A DNA stretch of 64,000 nucleotides from Novosphingobium silvae (lineage in GTDB: Bacteria; Pseudomonadota; Alphaproteobacteria; Sphingomonadales; Sphingomonadaceae), in assembly GCF_009856825.1 (NCBI RefSeq), contig NZ_WVTD01000012.1:62001-126000 (forward strand). The letters run 5' to 3'. The notes beneath the pieces were generated by a model. The model was not told where the DNA came from and made no database searches. It was given only the letters and a program-made list of their open reading frames with translations. Shown one piece after another: positions 56,241 to 64,000 of this stretch. Positions within the stretch are counted from its first letter, which is position 1, and each line of letters starts with the position of its first letter. The translations under genes were made by a program, and so were the position numbers.

Positions 56241-58751
56241 ATGCTGGCCGAAAAATCCCCCATCGAAACAGATGTTTCGACAATCACCCTGCCCATCGAG
56301 GGTATGACCTGCGCGTCGTGCGTGGGCCGCGTCGAACGCGCAATCGGCAAGATCGAAGGCGTGAGCGCGGTCAACGTCAATCTCGCAACCGAGCGGGCAA
56401 GCATCACGACGGGAGGCCCGGTCAATCGGTCCGAGCTGGTAAAAGCGGTCGAGTCGGCGGGCTATACGGTGCCAGCAGAAACCACAGAACTTACCGTGCT
56501 CGGCATGACCTGTGCGTCATGCGTCGGGCGCGTCGAGCGTGCGCTCAAGGCCGTGCCGGGTGTGGTGGAAGCGAGCGTCAATCTGGCGACCGAGCGCGCC
56601 ACGATCCGCGGCGCGGCTGACGCAAAGTCGCTGATCGCTGCCATCGCTGGCGCGGGGTATGAAGCAAAACCTCTGGCCGCGAAGGCCGCCGATGCCGATG
56701 ACGGCGACGATCGAAAGGAAGAGGAGCGCAAGCTGCTCAAGCGCGATCTCACCATCGCGGTGATCCTCGCTCTCCCGGTCTTTCTCATGGAAATGGGGTC
56801 TCACCTCATTCCCAGCGTCCATATGTACATTGCGATGTCGATCGGCATGCAGACGAGCTGGTACATTCAGTTCGCGCTGACGACCCTCGTGCTCGCAATT
56901 CCAGGCTTTCGTTTCTACCAGAAAGGCCTCCCGGCCCTGATCCGGCTCGCTCCGGACATGAACTCGCTCGTCGCGGTCGGCACGCTGGCGGCATATGGCT
57001 ATTCGCTTGTTGCCACTTTCGCTCCGACGCTTCTCCCGCCAGGGACAGTGAACGTCTATTATGAGGCGGCAGCGGTCATCATCGCGTTGATCCTGCTCGG
57101 CCGCTATCTGGAGGCGAGGGCAAAAGGGCGCACGTCCGAGGCGATCAAGCGTCTCGTTGGCCTCCAGGCCAAAACAGCGCGCGTACGCCGTGCCGACGGT
57201 ACGGTCGAAGTTGCCGTCGCAGACGTCGTTGCGGGCGACATCATCGAAGTTCGGCCCGGTGAACGGATCCCTGTCGACGGCGAGGTTATCGAGGGCGAAA
57301 GCTACGTCGATGAATCCATGATCACCGGTGAGCCAATTCCGGCCAGGAAAGCGGAAGGGGCGAGCCTCGTCGGGGGCACTGTCAACCAGAAGGGGGCTCT
57401 GGCATTCCGCGCAACGGCAGTCGGCGATGCCACCATGCTGTCCCAGATCATTCGCATGGTCGAGCAGGCGCAAGGATCGAAGCTGCCGATCCAGGCGCTC
57501 GTGGACAAGGTGACGATGTGGTTCGTGCCCGCTGTCATGGCGGTGGCCGCGCTCACGTTCGGCGCCTGGCTGGTATTCGGTCCGTCCCCGGCCTTGACCT
57601 TCGCGCTGGTCAATGCGGTCGCGGTCCTCATCATTGCCTGCCCCTGCGCGATGGGTCTGGCGACGCCTACAGCCATCATGGTTGGCACCGGGCGGGGAGC
57701 TGAACTGGGCATTCTGTTCCGCAAGGGAGAAGCGCTGCAGCTGCTGCGTGATGCCAAGGTCGTCGCCGTCGACAAGACCGGCACGCTGACCGAAGGCCGA
57801 CCTGCGCTGACGGACTTGCAGGTCACGCTCGGCTTCGACCGGTCGGCCGTTCTCGCCCGGATTGCGGCAGTAGAGGACAAGTCCGAACATCCGATTGCCC
57901 GCGCTATTGTCGACGCCGCTCTTGCCGAGAAGCTTAGTCTCGCTGAGGTGGCCAACTTTGAATCCCTGACCGGGCGCGGTGTTCGCGCCGAGGTGCTTGG
58001 CGATCGGGTCGAAATCGGGGCGGATCGCTACATGCGCGAGCTTGGTCTGGACGTCACCGCTTTCGCCAAGACAGCATCACGCCTGGCCGCTGAAGGCAAG
58101 TCGCCCCTCTATGCAGCGATCAATGGCAAGCTTGCAGCCGTCATCGCTGTGGCTGATCCCATCAAGGAAACGACCCCTGCGGCCATTGCCGCTCTTCACG
58201 GTCTCGGCCTGAAGGTTGCGATGATCACCGGCGACAATCAGCACACCGCCCAGGCGATCGCGCGCCAGTTGGGCATCGACGAGGTTGTCGCTGAAGTCCT
58301 GCCTGACGGAAAGGTCGAGGCCGTACGCCGCCTGAAAGCAGAATATGGTCGCCTCGCCTTCATCGGTGACGGCATCAACGATGCACCGGCGCTTGCCGAG
58401 GCAGACGTCGGGATTGCGGTCGGCACGGGCACGGACATCGCCATCGAGGCTGCCGACGTCGTGCTGATGTCGGGCCACCTCAACGGCGTGGCGTCGGCGA
58501 TCGCGCTCTCTCGTGCCACGATCGGGAACATCCGCCAGAACCTCTTCTGGGCCTTCGCCTATAATACGGCGCTCATCCCGGTCGCTGCCGGTGCTTTATG
58601 GCCGATCTGGGGCATCCTGCTGTCACCGGTGTTTGCTGCCGGCGCGATGGCAATGTCGAGCGTGTTCGTCCTCGGTAATTCGCTGCGGCTTCGGGGATTC
58701 CAACCCCCGGAGGGATCGACTGGCACGCTTGAAAAGGGAGCGGGGCGATGA
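56241..58751 (+). CDS. copA: Copper-exporting P1B-type ATPase
   Basis: An 836-residue Cu(I) exporter of the inner membrane (a different protein from the CopA oxidase). The ATG at 56241 has GAGGAAG upstream; the longer frame from 55950 is a shadow. Two HMA domains carry [14 protein letters not shown]. Core motifs follow: TGEP, the membrane CPC in [13 protein letters not shown], phosphorylated Asp in DKTGTLTEG, then ITGDN and [16 protein letters not shown]. The stop overlaps cueR by four bases. Confidence 0.96.
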   Translation: MLAEKSPIETDVSTITLPIEGMTCASCVGRVERAIGKIEGVSAVNVNLATERASITTGGPVNRSELVKAVESAGYTVPAETTELTVLGMTCASCVGRVERALKAVPGVVEASVNLATERATIRGAADAKSLIAAIAGAGYEAKPLAAKAADADDGDDRKEEERKLLKRDLTIAVILALPVFLMEMGSHLIPSVHMYIAMSIGMQTSWYIQFALTTLVLAIPGFRFYQKGLPALIRLAPDMNSLVAVGTLAAYGYSLVATFAPTLLPPGTVNVYYEAAAVIIALILLGRYLEARAKGRTSEAIKRLVGLQAKTARVRRADGTVEVAVADVVAGDIIEVRPGERIPVDGEVIEGESYVDESMITGEPIPARKAEGASLVGGTVNQKGALAFRATAVGDATMLSQIIRMVEQAQGSKLPIQALVDKVTMWFVPAVMAVAALTFGAWLVFGPSPALTFALVNAVAVLIIACPCAMGLATPTAIMVGTGRGAELGILFRKGEALQLLRDAKVVAVDKTGTLTEGRPALTDLQVTLGFDRSAVLARIAAVEDKSEHPIARAIVDAALAEKLSLAEVANFESLTGRGVRAEVLGDRVEIGADRYMRELGLDVTAFAKTASRLAAEGKSPLYAAINGKLAAVIAVADPIKETTPAAIAALHGLGLKVAMITGDNQHTAQAIARQLGIDEVVAEVLPDGKVEAVRRLKAEYGRLAFIGDGINDAPALAEADVGIAVGTGTDIAIEAADVVLMSGHLNGVASAIALSRATIGNIRQNLFWAFAYNTALIPVAAGALWPIWGILLSPVFAAGAMAMSSVFVLGNSLRLRGFQPPEGSTGTLEKGAGR

Positions 58752-59200
58752 ACATCGGCCAAGCAGCCAAGGCGTCCGGCGTCTCCGCTAAGATGATCCG
58801 CTACTATGAGCAGACTGGCCTCATTCCAAAGGCGGATCGCCGGGATTCAGGTTATCGGGACTATTCACCGGGCGACGTCAACATGCTCCGTTTCATCCGA
58901 CGCGCGCGGGACCTTGGGTTCGCGGTGACGGAGATCAACGAGCTCCTCAACCTGTGGCGCGACCGGTCGCGCCACAGCGCCGACGTCAAGCGGATTGCGC
59001 AGTCGCATATTTTCGAGCTGCAGGACCGCATCAAGGGGCTCAACCAGATGGTCGATACGTTGCAGGGGCTGGTGAGTTGCTGCGCCGGCGATGACCGTCC
59101 AGACTGCCCGATTATCGCGGATCTTGAAGAGCCTTCATCGGGAAGTGCGTTACCGGCCCCGGCCTCTGTCGGAATTGGCCGCCTGCGTCATCGACCCTGA
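58748..59200 (+). CDS. cueR: CueR-like MerR-family copper regulator, second copy
   Basis: A 150-residue MerR protein in operon with the Cu-ATPase. Cys112 and Cys120 ([10 protein letters not shown]) plus Ser77 match the Cu(I) sensor set; an extra Cys111 is present. The first 40 residues equal those of the copy at 41208-41678. The CTTGACCTTCC-type sites in this window are its likely targets. Confidence 0.92.
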   Translation: MNIGQAAKASGVSAKMIRYYEQTGLIPKADRRDSGYRDYSPGDVNMLRFIRRARDLGFAVTEINELLNLWRDRSRHSADVKRIAQSHIFELQDRIKGLNQMVDTLQGLVSCCAGDDRPDCPIIADLEEPSSGSALPAPASVGIGRLRHRP

Positions 59201-59317
59201 AGTCCTCTGTGCTCTCCGGTAATTCACTGAACATCGTCGCGGATTGGGGGACGCCGATGGTAGAGAGCTTATCAGGGAAGGCCAAGACGGACGGAACGGT
59301 AGAGGGGGAGTGCATCA

Positions 59318-60490
59318 ATGGCCTTGGAGTTCCGGCAGGGGTGGGGATGGCTGGTACTCGCTGCGCTCACGGTTTCCACCATCGGCGATGAAATTACGCT
59401 TCTCACGCTTATGTTTCGGACCGCCGAAGGTTCATCGGCATATGGCGTCCCAACCCTGCTCATCGCGGAGCTGCTTCCCGGCCTGATCGCCGCCCCTTGG
59501 GCGGGGCGGCTGATAGATCGCAGGGACGCAGCTCTGGTGCTGATCGTCGTCTCGGCACTGCAGGCAGTCGTGATCGCGATCGTCGCAGCTATCCCGCCGA
59601 TGACCCTCGTCGGTGCGGCGGTTCTGAGCCTGCTGTTCACAATCAGCAGTGCCGCCACCTTTGCGCTCATTCCGGTCCTTTCCGGCGCGCTCGGCATGAC
59701 GCTGGCGCGCGCGAACAGCTATCTCGAAATCGTCCGTAGTTTGGGCATGCTGGCAGGTCCGGTCGCAGGTGGAATCCTAATCGGTTGGATCGGGGCCAGC
59801 AACGCACTTATGGTCGATGCCACCAGCTTTGCCGTTTTGTGCTGCATCGTAGCTATGAGTGGCCTGCGCCGCAGACCCCAGAAGGAAGAAGCGGCAGAGC
59901 CTGATCTGTTCGCCGACTACCGCCCATTACTCGGTAATCGAAGAATTATGGTGGTCACGGGCGCGCTGAGCCTGGAGGTTTTTGCCACGGCAATTGCTGA
60001 CGTCGCTTTCGTTTTCCTGGTGATGATGACGCTGAAGAGCGGGCCTGTTGCATTTGGCGTGCTTACCGCCCTCTGGGCCGCCGGGATGCTCCTTGGCGCG
60101 ACGATGGCCGAAACCGTCATCGGCAACAGATTGGGAGCGACAGCGTTCGGGACGGCTGGGGTCATGGGGGCGACCATGCTGCTGATCGGCCTAGCGCCAA
60201 GCACACTGGCGATCGTCGCCATCGCGTTCGTCGCCGGCGGCGGGGCTAACAGCATCCACAACGTTGCCGTGCGAACGTTGCTCCAATCCGAGTGTCCGCC
60301 GGCCCAACATGGCAAGGTTGCTGCAATCTACGGCGCAGTCACTCGGACCGCCACTATTGGTGGATACGTCGCCGGCGGGCTGTTTGTCCCGGATGATGCG
60401 CCGAGCGCTTACCTCGTCGGTGGAATGCTGGGCGTTGCAGCGGGCATGGTCGGGTGGCGAGTTTTTAATGGCAAGTGGAAGACGGCTTAA
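59318..60490 (+). CDS. MFS exporter (MFS_3/EntS-like)
   Basis: A 390-residue MFS protein with about twelve helices. Motif A-like AGRLIDRRDAALVL between helices 2 and 3 and the later NSYLEIVRSLGMLAGPVAGG block match the EntS-type exporter branch. GAGGGGGAG precedes the ATG. It has no metal motif. It is convergent with the operon at 60494-63493, only three bases separating the stops. Confidence 0.85.
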   Translation: MALEFRQGWGWLVLAALTVSTIGDEITLLTLMFRTAEGSSAYGVPTLLIAELLPGLIAAPWAGRLIDRRDAALVLIVVSALQAVVIAIVAAIPPMTLVGAAVLSLLFTISSAATFALIPVLSGALGMTLARANSYLEIVRSLGMLAGPVAGGILIGWIGASNALMVDATSFAVLCCIVAMSGLRRRPQKEEAAEPDLFADYRPLLGNRRIMVVTGALSLEVFATAIADVAFVFLVMMTLKSGPVAFGVLTALWAAGMLLGATMAETVIGNRLGATAFGTAGVMGATMLLIGLAPSTLAIVAIAFVAGGGANSIHNVAVRTLLQSECPPAQHGKVAAIYGAVTRTATIGGYVAGGLFVPDDAPSAYLVGGMLGVAAGMVGWRVFNGKWKTA

Positions 60491-60493
60491 GCC

Positions 60494-61258
60494 TCAGCCG
60501 ACCTCTGGAGGTCGCATATACTCCCGGAAATCCTTCATTTCTTCCGCGGTCGGCACCGGCGTGGTAGGCATGAAGCGGATCGTTTCGGCGAGGTCGCGGC
60601 GAGTATGGTAGCCTATGATTGAGCCGCCGACGCTCAGTTCATATTCCATGCTGCCTGTGTAGCGATTGGGCATCGCGAGCCCAGGCGCAAAGGCAATCGG
60701 TTTGTTCTTGGATTTGCTGCCGCTGACCTCATGCTTGGCAAGGGCAATGCGGATAAACTCGATCGTCGTGAACCCCATCTCGGTCCGCGCCAGATCATCG
60801 CGCATCCGTTGTACAAGCTCGGGATTGTCGCGGGCGATTCTGAGCTGCTGCGCGCGAAGCTCCCGATCGTAGTGCTGGTAATTGACCTCGCGTTCCAGAT
60901 GGGCTGCTTTCAGATCGAAGCCGCCGCTGGACGCAAGTCGGACCACTTCGTCGCACCGCTGGCGCCACGTCCGCAGCAACTCGTAAGCTGCGTAGATCCA
61001 CATGGGCGAGAGAGCCGTCAAAAGCGCCATCGTCTCAAGCGGTCGATCGTCATCGTGCATGTGCCGCAGAACTTCGCGCTCCATGCCGTTGAGGACATTG
61101 TCGATCAGCTCCAGTTGCTGACCCTGCATGACCAGCCAGGGATTGTCGCTGAAACCAGCGAGCGCGTTAAGGGCTGCCGTGAGCTCGGTGGGACCGATAT
61201 CCTCGGCTCGCCTTGGTCCCGCCTGATCGTCGACTCGAGGCCAGTCATCCTCGCTCAT
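60494..61258 (-). CDS. Helical partner protein of the ADP-ribosyltransferase-like operon
   Basis: A 254-residue soluble, mostly helical protein from the ATG at 61258, which overlaps the upstream stop by four bases. Notable segments are LIDNVLNGMEREVLRHM, MWIYAAYELLRTWRQRCDEVVRL and HLEREVNYQHYDRELRAQQLRIA, then a basic SKSKNKP linker and a beta C-terminus. Not recognised. Its fixed place after the transferase suggests a partner, target or antitoxin. Confidence 0.65.
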   Translation of the reverse strand: MSEDDWPRVDDQAGPRRAEDIGPTELTAALNALAGFSDNPWLVMQGQQLELIDNVLNGMEREVLRHMHDDDRPLETMALLTALSPMWIYAAYELLRTWRQRCDEVVRLASSGGFDLKAAHLEREVNYQHYDRELRAQQLRIARDNPELVQRMRDDLARTEMGFTTIEFIRIALAKHEVSGSKSKNKPIAFAPGLAMPNRYTGSMEYELSVGGSIIGYHTRRDLAETIRFMPTTPVPTAEEMKDFREYMRPPEVG

Positions 61259-61845
61259 ACCGGCGCCTCGCAAGGCTCCAGGATAAGCTGGAGAAGGTCC
61301 CCCGGTAGCATTTGTGCGTCGGTGATCGAGAACAGGGTGTCACGCGGGAGTAGGATCTCAAATTCCCCCTGAGCGGCGCCGTCGTGCATGTCGATCGCAG
61401 GCGAGCCGGCCGGCAGCCGAAATTCCAGCATGGTGGGGCGGCTCTGGTTGCGGCTGCGCTTGTCGAGGAATGCGTCGCACCAGCTTCGCTCCGTCGATGT
61501 CGAGATGTATCCGGGATAACGATAATGCAGGCCCACAAAGCTGGCCGGTGCCCCCTCCAGGGCGCCGCGAACACCCCAGCCATGGCCATGGCCCGACCAG
61601 AGCGTCTGCGCACTCAACAGGCGCGACATTGAGAAAACGGCGTCGATGGCGTCGCGTTTTGCACGCGCGCCGGATGAAAACGTGCCGAAGTTCGGATTGT
61701 GCGACAGTGCCTCGGTGCGCCCCTGCGCGATCGCATGAAAAAAGGTCGAATCCGCCCCATAGCTTCGCAAGGCCAAGTGCTCTGCCTCGGTTAACTCTCG
61801 CTCACGGCCGATCAGGCCGTTTGCAGTTACGATGAGTGCTGTCAC
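61255..61845 (-). CDS. ADP-ribosyltransferase-like protein (STS/ExE signature)
   Basis: A 196-residue protein with the layout of R-S-E mono-ADP-ribosyltransferases. An N-terminal helix (LTEAEHLALRSYGADS) is followed by the STS motif at residues 115-117 (YPGYISTSTE) and E161-x-E163 in QGEFEILLPRDTLF. The expected Arg of the usual LYRG is Ser84 here (TLWSGHG). It has no signal peptide, so an intracellular target is likely. It overlaps the recombinase gene by four bases and the partner by four. Fold assignment is by motif only. Confidence 0.72.
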   Translation of the reverse strand: MTALIVTANGLIGRERELTEAEHLALRSYGADSTFFHAIAQGRTEALSHNPNFGTFSSGARAKRDAIDAVFSMSRLLSAQTLWSGHGHGWGVRGALEGAPASFVGLHYRYPGYISTSTERSWCDAFLDKRSRNQSRPTMLEFRLPAGSPAIDMHDGAAQGEFEILLPRDTLFSITDAQMLPGDLLQLILEPCEAPV

Positions 61846-62969
61846 AGAAAACCTTCCCCCGCGTGCTCGCGGAACCGCTCATGGTCCCGCACATATTCGG
61901 CGACCATCTCGAGCGACGAGTGGCGGCTATGCTCTTTCATCTTGAACAGGTTCGCGCTTTGCCGCCCCGCTTCGGTGAGGAAGCCGGCCCTCAGCGAATG
62001 GCCAGAGAACAATTCAGGCGGATAGCCGGCCGCTACGGCTGCGGCCTTGACCACAAGGGCCACGCCCTGCGCGCTCATCGACTTTTCAGTGAGACGACCC
62101 TGCGGCGTGAGCTTGCGGAACACCGGACCGCTGCAAATCCCCGCCTTTTCAATCCATGCATTATAATGGTGGACAGGTTCGAGCCTGCGACCATCCAGAA
62201 TGGCCACGGTTTGGCCATCGCCCTCCTGATCGGTCTTGGAGGAAGGAATCCGGATCAAAAGGCCGCGCGCATCTTCGGCCACCCGGGCGACTGTTACTTC
62301 AACGAGCTCGGAGCGTCGGAAGGCGCCTGCCATCCCGATCGCAAGCAGCGCGCGGTCGCGATAGGCGCGCAGGTCATCCCCGGTGATGCTCCTGAGCATG
62401 TCGCGCATCACATCGCCATCGGCTGCGCGCTTCTTGTCCGGGAGGTCGTCACGCTTTTCCCGCCGGATCGCGCGCATCGCCTTTTCGAGCCGGGCGGCGT
62501 CCGGCTGGGAGGTCGGGGGTTCCAGGTCGGCTGCGCGATGGGCGAACACGATTGCAGCCAGCCGCCGGCCTATGGTCGCCTTGCCAAGCGGAGATGGCGC
62601 TTTGCGCGGAAGAACCTTGCCCGTCTTGGTCCGTCGTGGTTCGAGGGGGACAAATCCGGTCTCGGCGAGCAATGTAAGGAACGCGGCCACAGTTGAAGGT
62701 GTGGCAGGCAGCGGCCGGTAACCACTTTCGCGACACCAGGCGCAAAACAGCCGCCAATCCGACTTGTACGCGCGCAGCGTGGCATCGGCCGAGGCACGGC
62801 CTACATAGCGATCGACACGCTCGCGGTCGTCGGCGGTCAGATCCGGAAGGTAAGGCTCGAGGCTCTCCACGGTATCGAGAAGGACCATCGCACCGGCGAG
62901 GACAGCTTCGAGATCGTCAGCTACTTCTGCCGGAGGCGGAGGAGCGGGGGGGACGTCGCCGTTCATCAT
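61842..62969 (-). CDS. Tyrosine recombinase/integrase
   Basis: A 375-residue recombinase. The SAM-like core-binding domain spans about residues 45-150. The catalytic domain carries R218 (AFRRSEL), K245, H324-x2-R327 (HSLRAGF), H350 and Y359 (MVAEYVRD), a complete set. An N-terminal Pro-rich stretch precedes it. It lies in the middle of a four-gene overlapping operon, unusual for an integrase, rather than next to a visible att site. Confidence 0.9.
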   Translation of the reverse strand: MMNGDVPPAPPPPAEVADDLEAVLAGAMVLLDTVESLEPYLPDLTADDRERVDRYVGRASADATLRAYKSDWRLFCAWCRESGYRPLPATPSTVAAFLTLLAETGFVPLEPRRTKTGKVLPRKAPSPLGKATIGRRLAAIVFAHRAADLEPPTSQPDAARLEKAMRAIRREKRDDLPDKKRAADGDVMRDMLRSITGDDLRAYRDRALLAIGMAGAFRRSELVEVTVARVAEDARGLLIRIPSSKTDQEGDGQTVAILDGRRLEPVHHYNAWIEKAGICSGPVFRKLTPQGRLTEKSMSAQGVALVVKAAAVAAGYPPELFSGHSLRAGFLTEAGRQSANLFKMKEHSRHSSLEMVAEYVRDHERFREHAGEGFL

Positions 62970-63493
62970 GGCAATAGTGTCAACCGCGACGGAAGTGGGA
63001 CTGCCTGAAGGTCTCGCACCTTCATAGGCAGCGATAGAAGATTCACGGCATCCTCATCCTGATCCGCGAGATCCCACTGAAGGTTGAACCGGCGATAGAA
63101 GGCCAGGCGTGGATCGTCGTCTTCAACATCCTGCTTGTATCGCTTGAGCTCGACTGGGCGGATGTCAGCATCAGGATGGTGACGCTTCGCCCAATCGACC
63201 ATGAGGTTGAGGGCGACAGTACCGATGCCCTGGCGATGCCAGGTTGATGGGTCGACAACGTTGAAGCCGTTTGAGAGCCGGACGCCCTGGTGACGACTGA
63301 ACGAGGCTCCAGCGCGCATCATTATCTTCGCGCCGTCCAGGTCGCGACCCGGAACGAGCTTCAGGGTTTTCGCGCCCTCGACCGCCAGCAGCAGTTCGAG
63401 CTGCTCATTCGTATCCGCAGTCTGATGTATGATCAGCGTCACCGGATCCGTTTCACCCTTCACGGTGGATTGCAGGCTGTACCGAGCGACCAT
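62966..63493 (-). CDS. GNAT-like acetyltransferase fold protein
   Basis: A 175-residue protein. Residues 84-110 (TWHRQGIGTVALNLMVDWAKRHHPDA) match the acetyl-CoA-binding RxxGxG/A loop and helix of GNAT enzymes, and FYRRFNLQWD resembles the FYxxxGF end motif. The N-terminal 60 residues are atypical. It is the first gene of the operon; its stop overlaps the recombinase start by four bases. Substrate unknown. Confidence 0.68.
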   Translation of the reverse strand: MVARYSLQSTVKGETDPVTLIIHQTADTNEQLELLLAVEGAKTLKLVPGRDLDGAKIMMRAGASFSRHQGVRLSNGFNVVDPSTWHRQGIGTVALNLMVDWAKRHHPDADIRPVELKRYKQDVEDDDPRLAFYRRFNLQWDLADQDEDAVNLLSLPMKVRDLQAVPLPSRLTLLP

Positions 63494-63714
63494 GATTTTC
63501 GTCCTTGAGTGATCCTTTCGAAGGTATCCAACCCCCTCCTAAAACGCCAGAATGTTTTTAGCAGGAATCAGTCTTATCGCTAATTACGTGCATGGCATTG
63601 GCCGCGTGATCGGTCCAGATTCCGAGGGTGCGCCATGTCTGGATTGATTGGCATCCGGTGCCTTTTGTGGTATCAAAATAATACGATGTCATTCTGTGTT
63701 CTGATGGTGCGAAT

Positions 63715-63957
63715 ATGGTGCAGGTTAACATAACTCCTAACGGGCGCATGAGTTTGCCCATCGACATTCGCAAGCGGCTTGGCCTGGAGAATGGCGGCTC
63801 GGTCATCGTCGAGGAAACAGATACCGGCGTCGTTCTGCGCACAGTTACGCAGGCGGTGGCGCGGGCGCAGGCTATCGCCAAGCGCTACACCGAAGGAAAC
63901 CCCGACGCGAGAGTCGCGGCGTTCCTCGCCGACCGAAGCGCCGAGAGCGGCGAATGA
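63715..63957 (+). CDS. AbrB/MazE-type antitoxin (VapB-like)
   Basis: 80 residues. The N-terminal VNITPNGRMSLPIDIRKRLGLENGGSV is the swapped-hairpin AbrB DNA-binding domain, and the C-terminal helix should bind the toxin. ATG 63715 follows GGTGCG. It overlaps the next gene by four bases. The 221-base gap before it holds only possible promoter sequence. Confidence 0.85.
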   Translation: MVQVNITPNGRMSLPIDIRKRLGLENGGSVIVEETDTGVVLRTVTQAVARAQAIAKRYTEGNPDARVAAFLADRSAESGE

Positions 63958-64000
63958 GCAAGGTCGTTCTCGATGCATCCGCCGTGCTTGCGTTGCTCAA
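63954..64000 (+). CDS. PIN-domain toxin (VapC-like), 5' end only
   Basis: Only 15 codons are present: MSKVVLDASAVLALL, the first strand of a PIN domain with its first catalytic Asp. The ATG overlaps the antitoxin stop. It would be a VapC-type RNase; the window ends inside it. Confidence 0.75.
   Translation, partial: MSKVVLDASAVLALL

Overview
The window reads as GC-rich alphaproteobacterial accessory DNA, most likely from a sphingomonad (Sphingobium, Sphingomonas or Novosphingobium type) plasmid or genomic island. The reasons are codon usage, a DnaE2-type polymerase, many metal-resistance genes, TonB and RND systems, and numerous transposition and recombination genes. I see no rRNA, tRNA or CRISPR.

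Layout. 1-6.8 kb: the 3' end of dnaE2, a PD-(D/E)XK-like nuclease candidate and a run of unrecognised small or membrane proteins. 6.9-15.1 kb: a MexEF-OprN-like RND efflux operon with an orphan CzcB-N-terminal-like protein, an AraC regulator and two paralogous small proteins. 15.2-20.5 kb: a glutaredoxin-MauE membrane protein, a LysR regulator, an outer-membrane barrel, an alpha/beta hydrolase-OsmC fusion and an AhpD-like protein. 20.8-26.1 kb: a SnoaL-like protein, a TonB siderophore receptor, a CDF zinc/cobalt exporter and a czcC cut off by a transposon.

26,145-39,139: a complete-looking 13-kb transposon with 39-bp perfect ends inside 137-bp related termini. Its transposition block (DDE transposase, MuB/TniB-like ATPase, serine resolvase) is followed by a 9-kb sulfide/persulfide module. 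The module holds a DsrE-like protein, an ArsR regulator, a peroxiredoxin, two persulfide-dioxygenase-like metallo-hydrolases, YeeE/YedE halves, a TIGR01244 sulfurtransferase, SQR, a TauE/SafE exporter, a TlpA-like protein and two DsbA-like proteins. Two resolvase-site-like dyads flank the module.

39.1-49.4 kb: a broken flank gene, an AbiV/HEPN-like pair, a CueR, a GntR-controlled aromatic-acid (AaeAB-like) efflux operon whose outer-membrane gene is a pseudogene, a CsoR/CcoA-like copper pair and a zinc-type ArsR. 49.5-59.2 kb: copper resistance (CopB, a small Cys/His protein, CopA oxidase, CopZ, DUF305, Cu-ATPase, CueR) plus a TetR-DUF1349-SDR operon. 59.3-64 kb: an MFS exporter, a tightly overlapping four-gene operon (GNAT, tyrosine recombinase, ADP-ribosyltransferase-like protein, helical partner) and a VapBC-type module cut by the window end.

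Three metal regulons can be read directly from repeated operator sequences. Zinc-type ArsR sites lie before the RND operon, the CDF gene and arsR itself. CueR sites lie before the RND operon, the AhpD operon, the CopA oxidase operon, copZ and the Cu-ATPase. CsoR sites lie before csoR/CcoA-like MFS and before the glutaredoxin-MauE gene. They tie scattered genes into one copper/zinc response.
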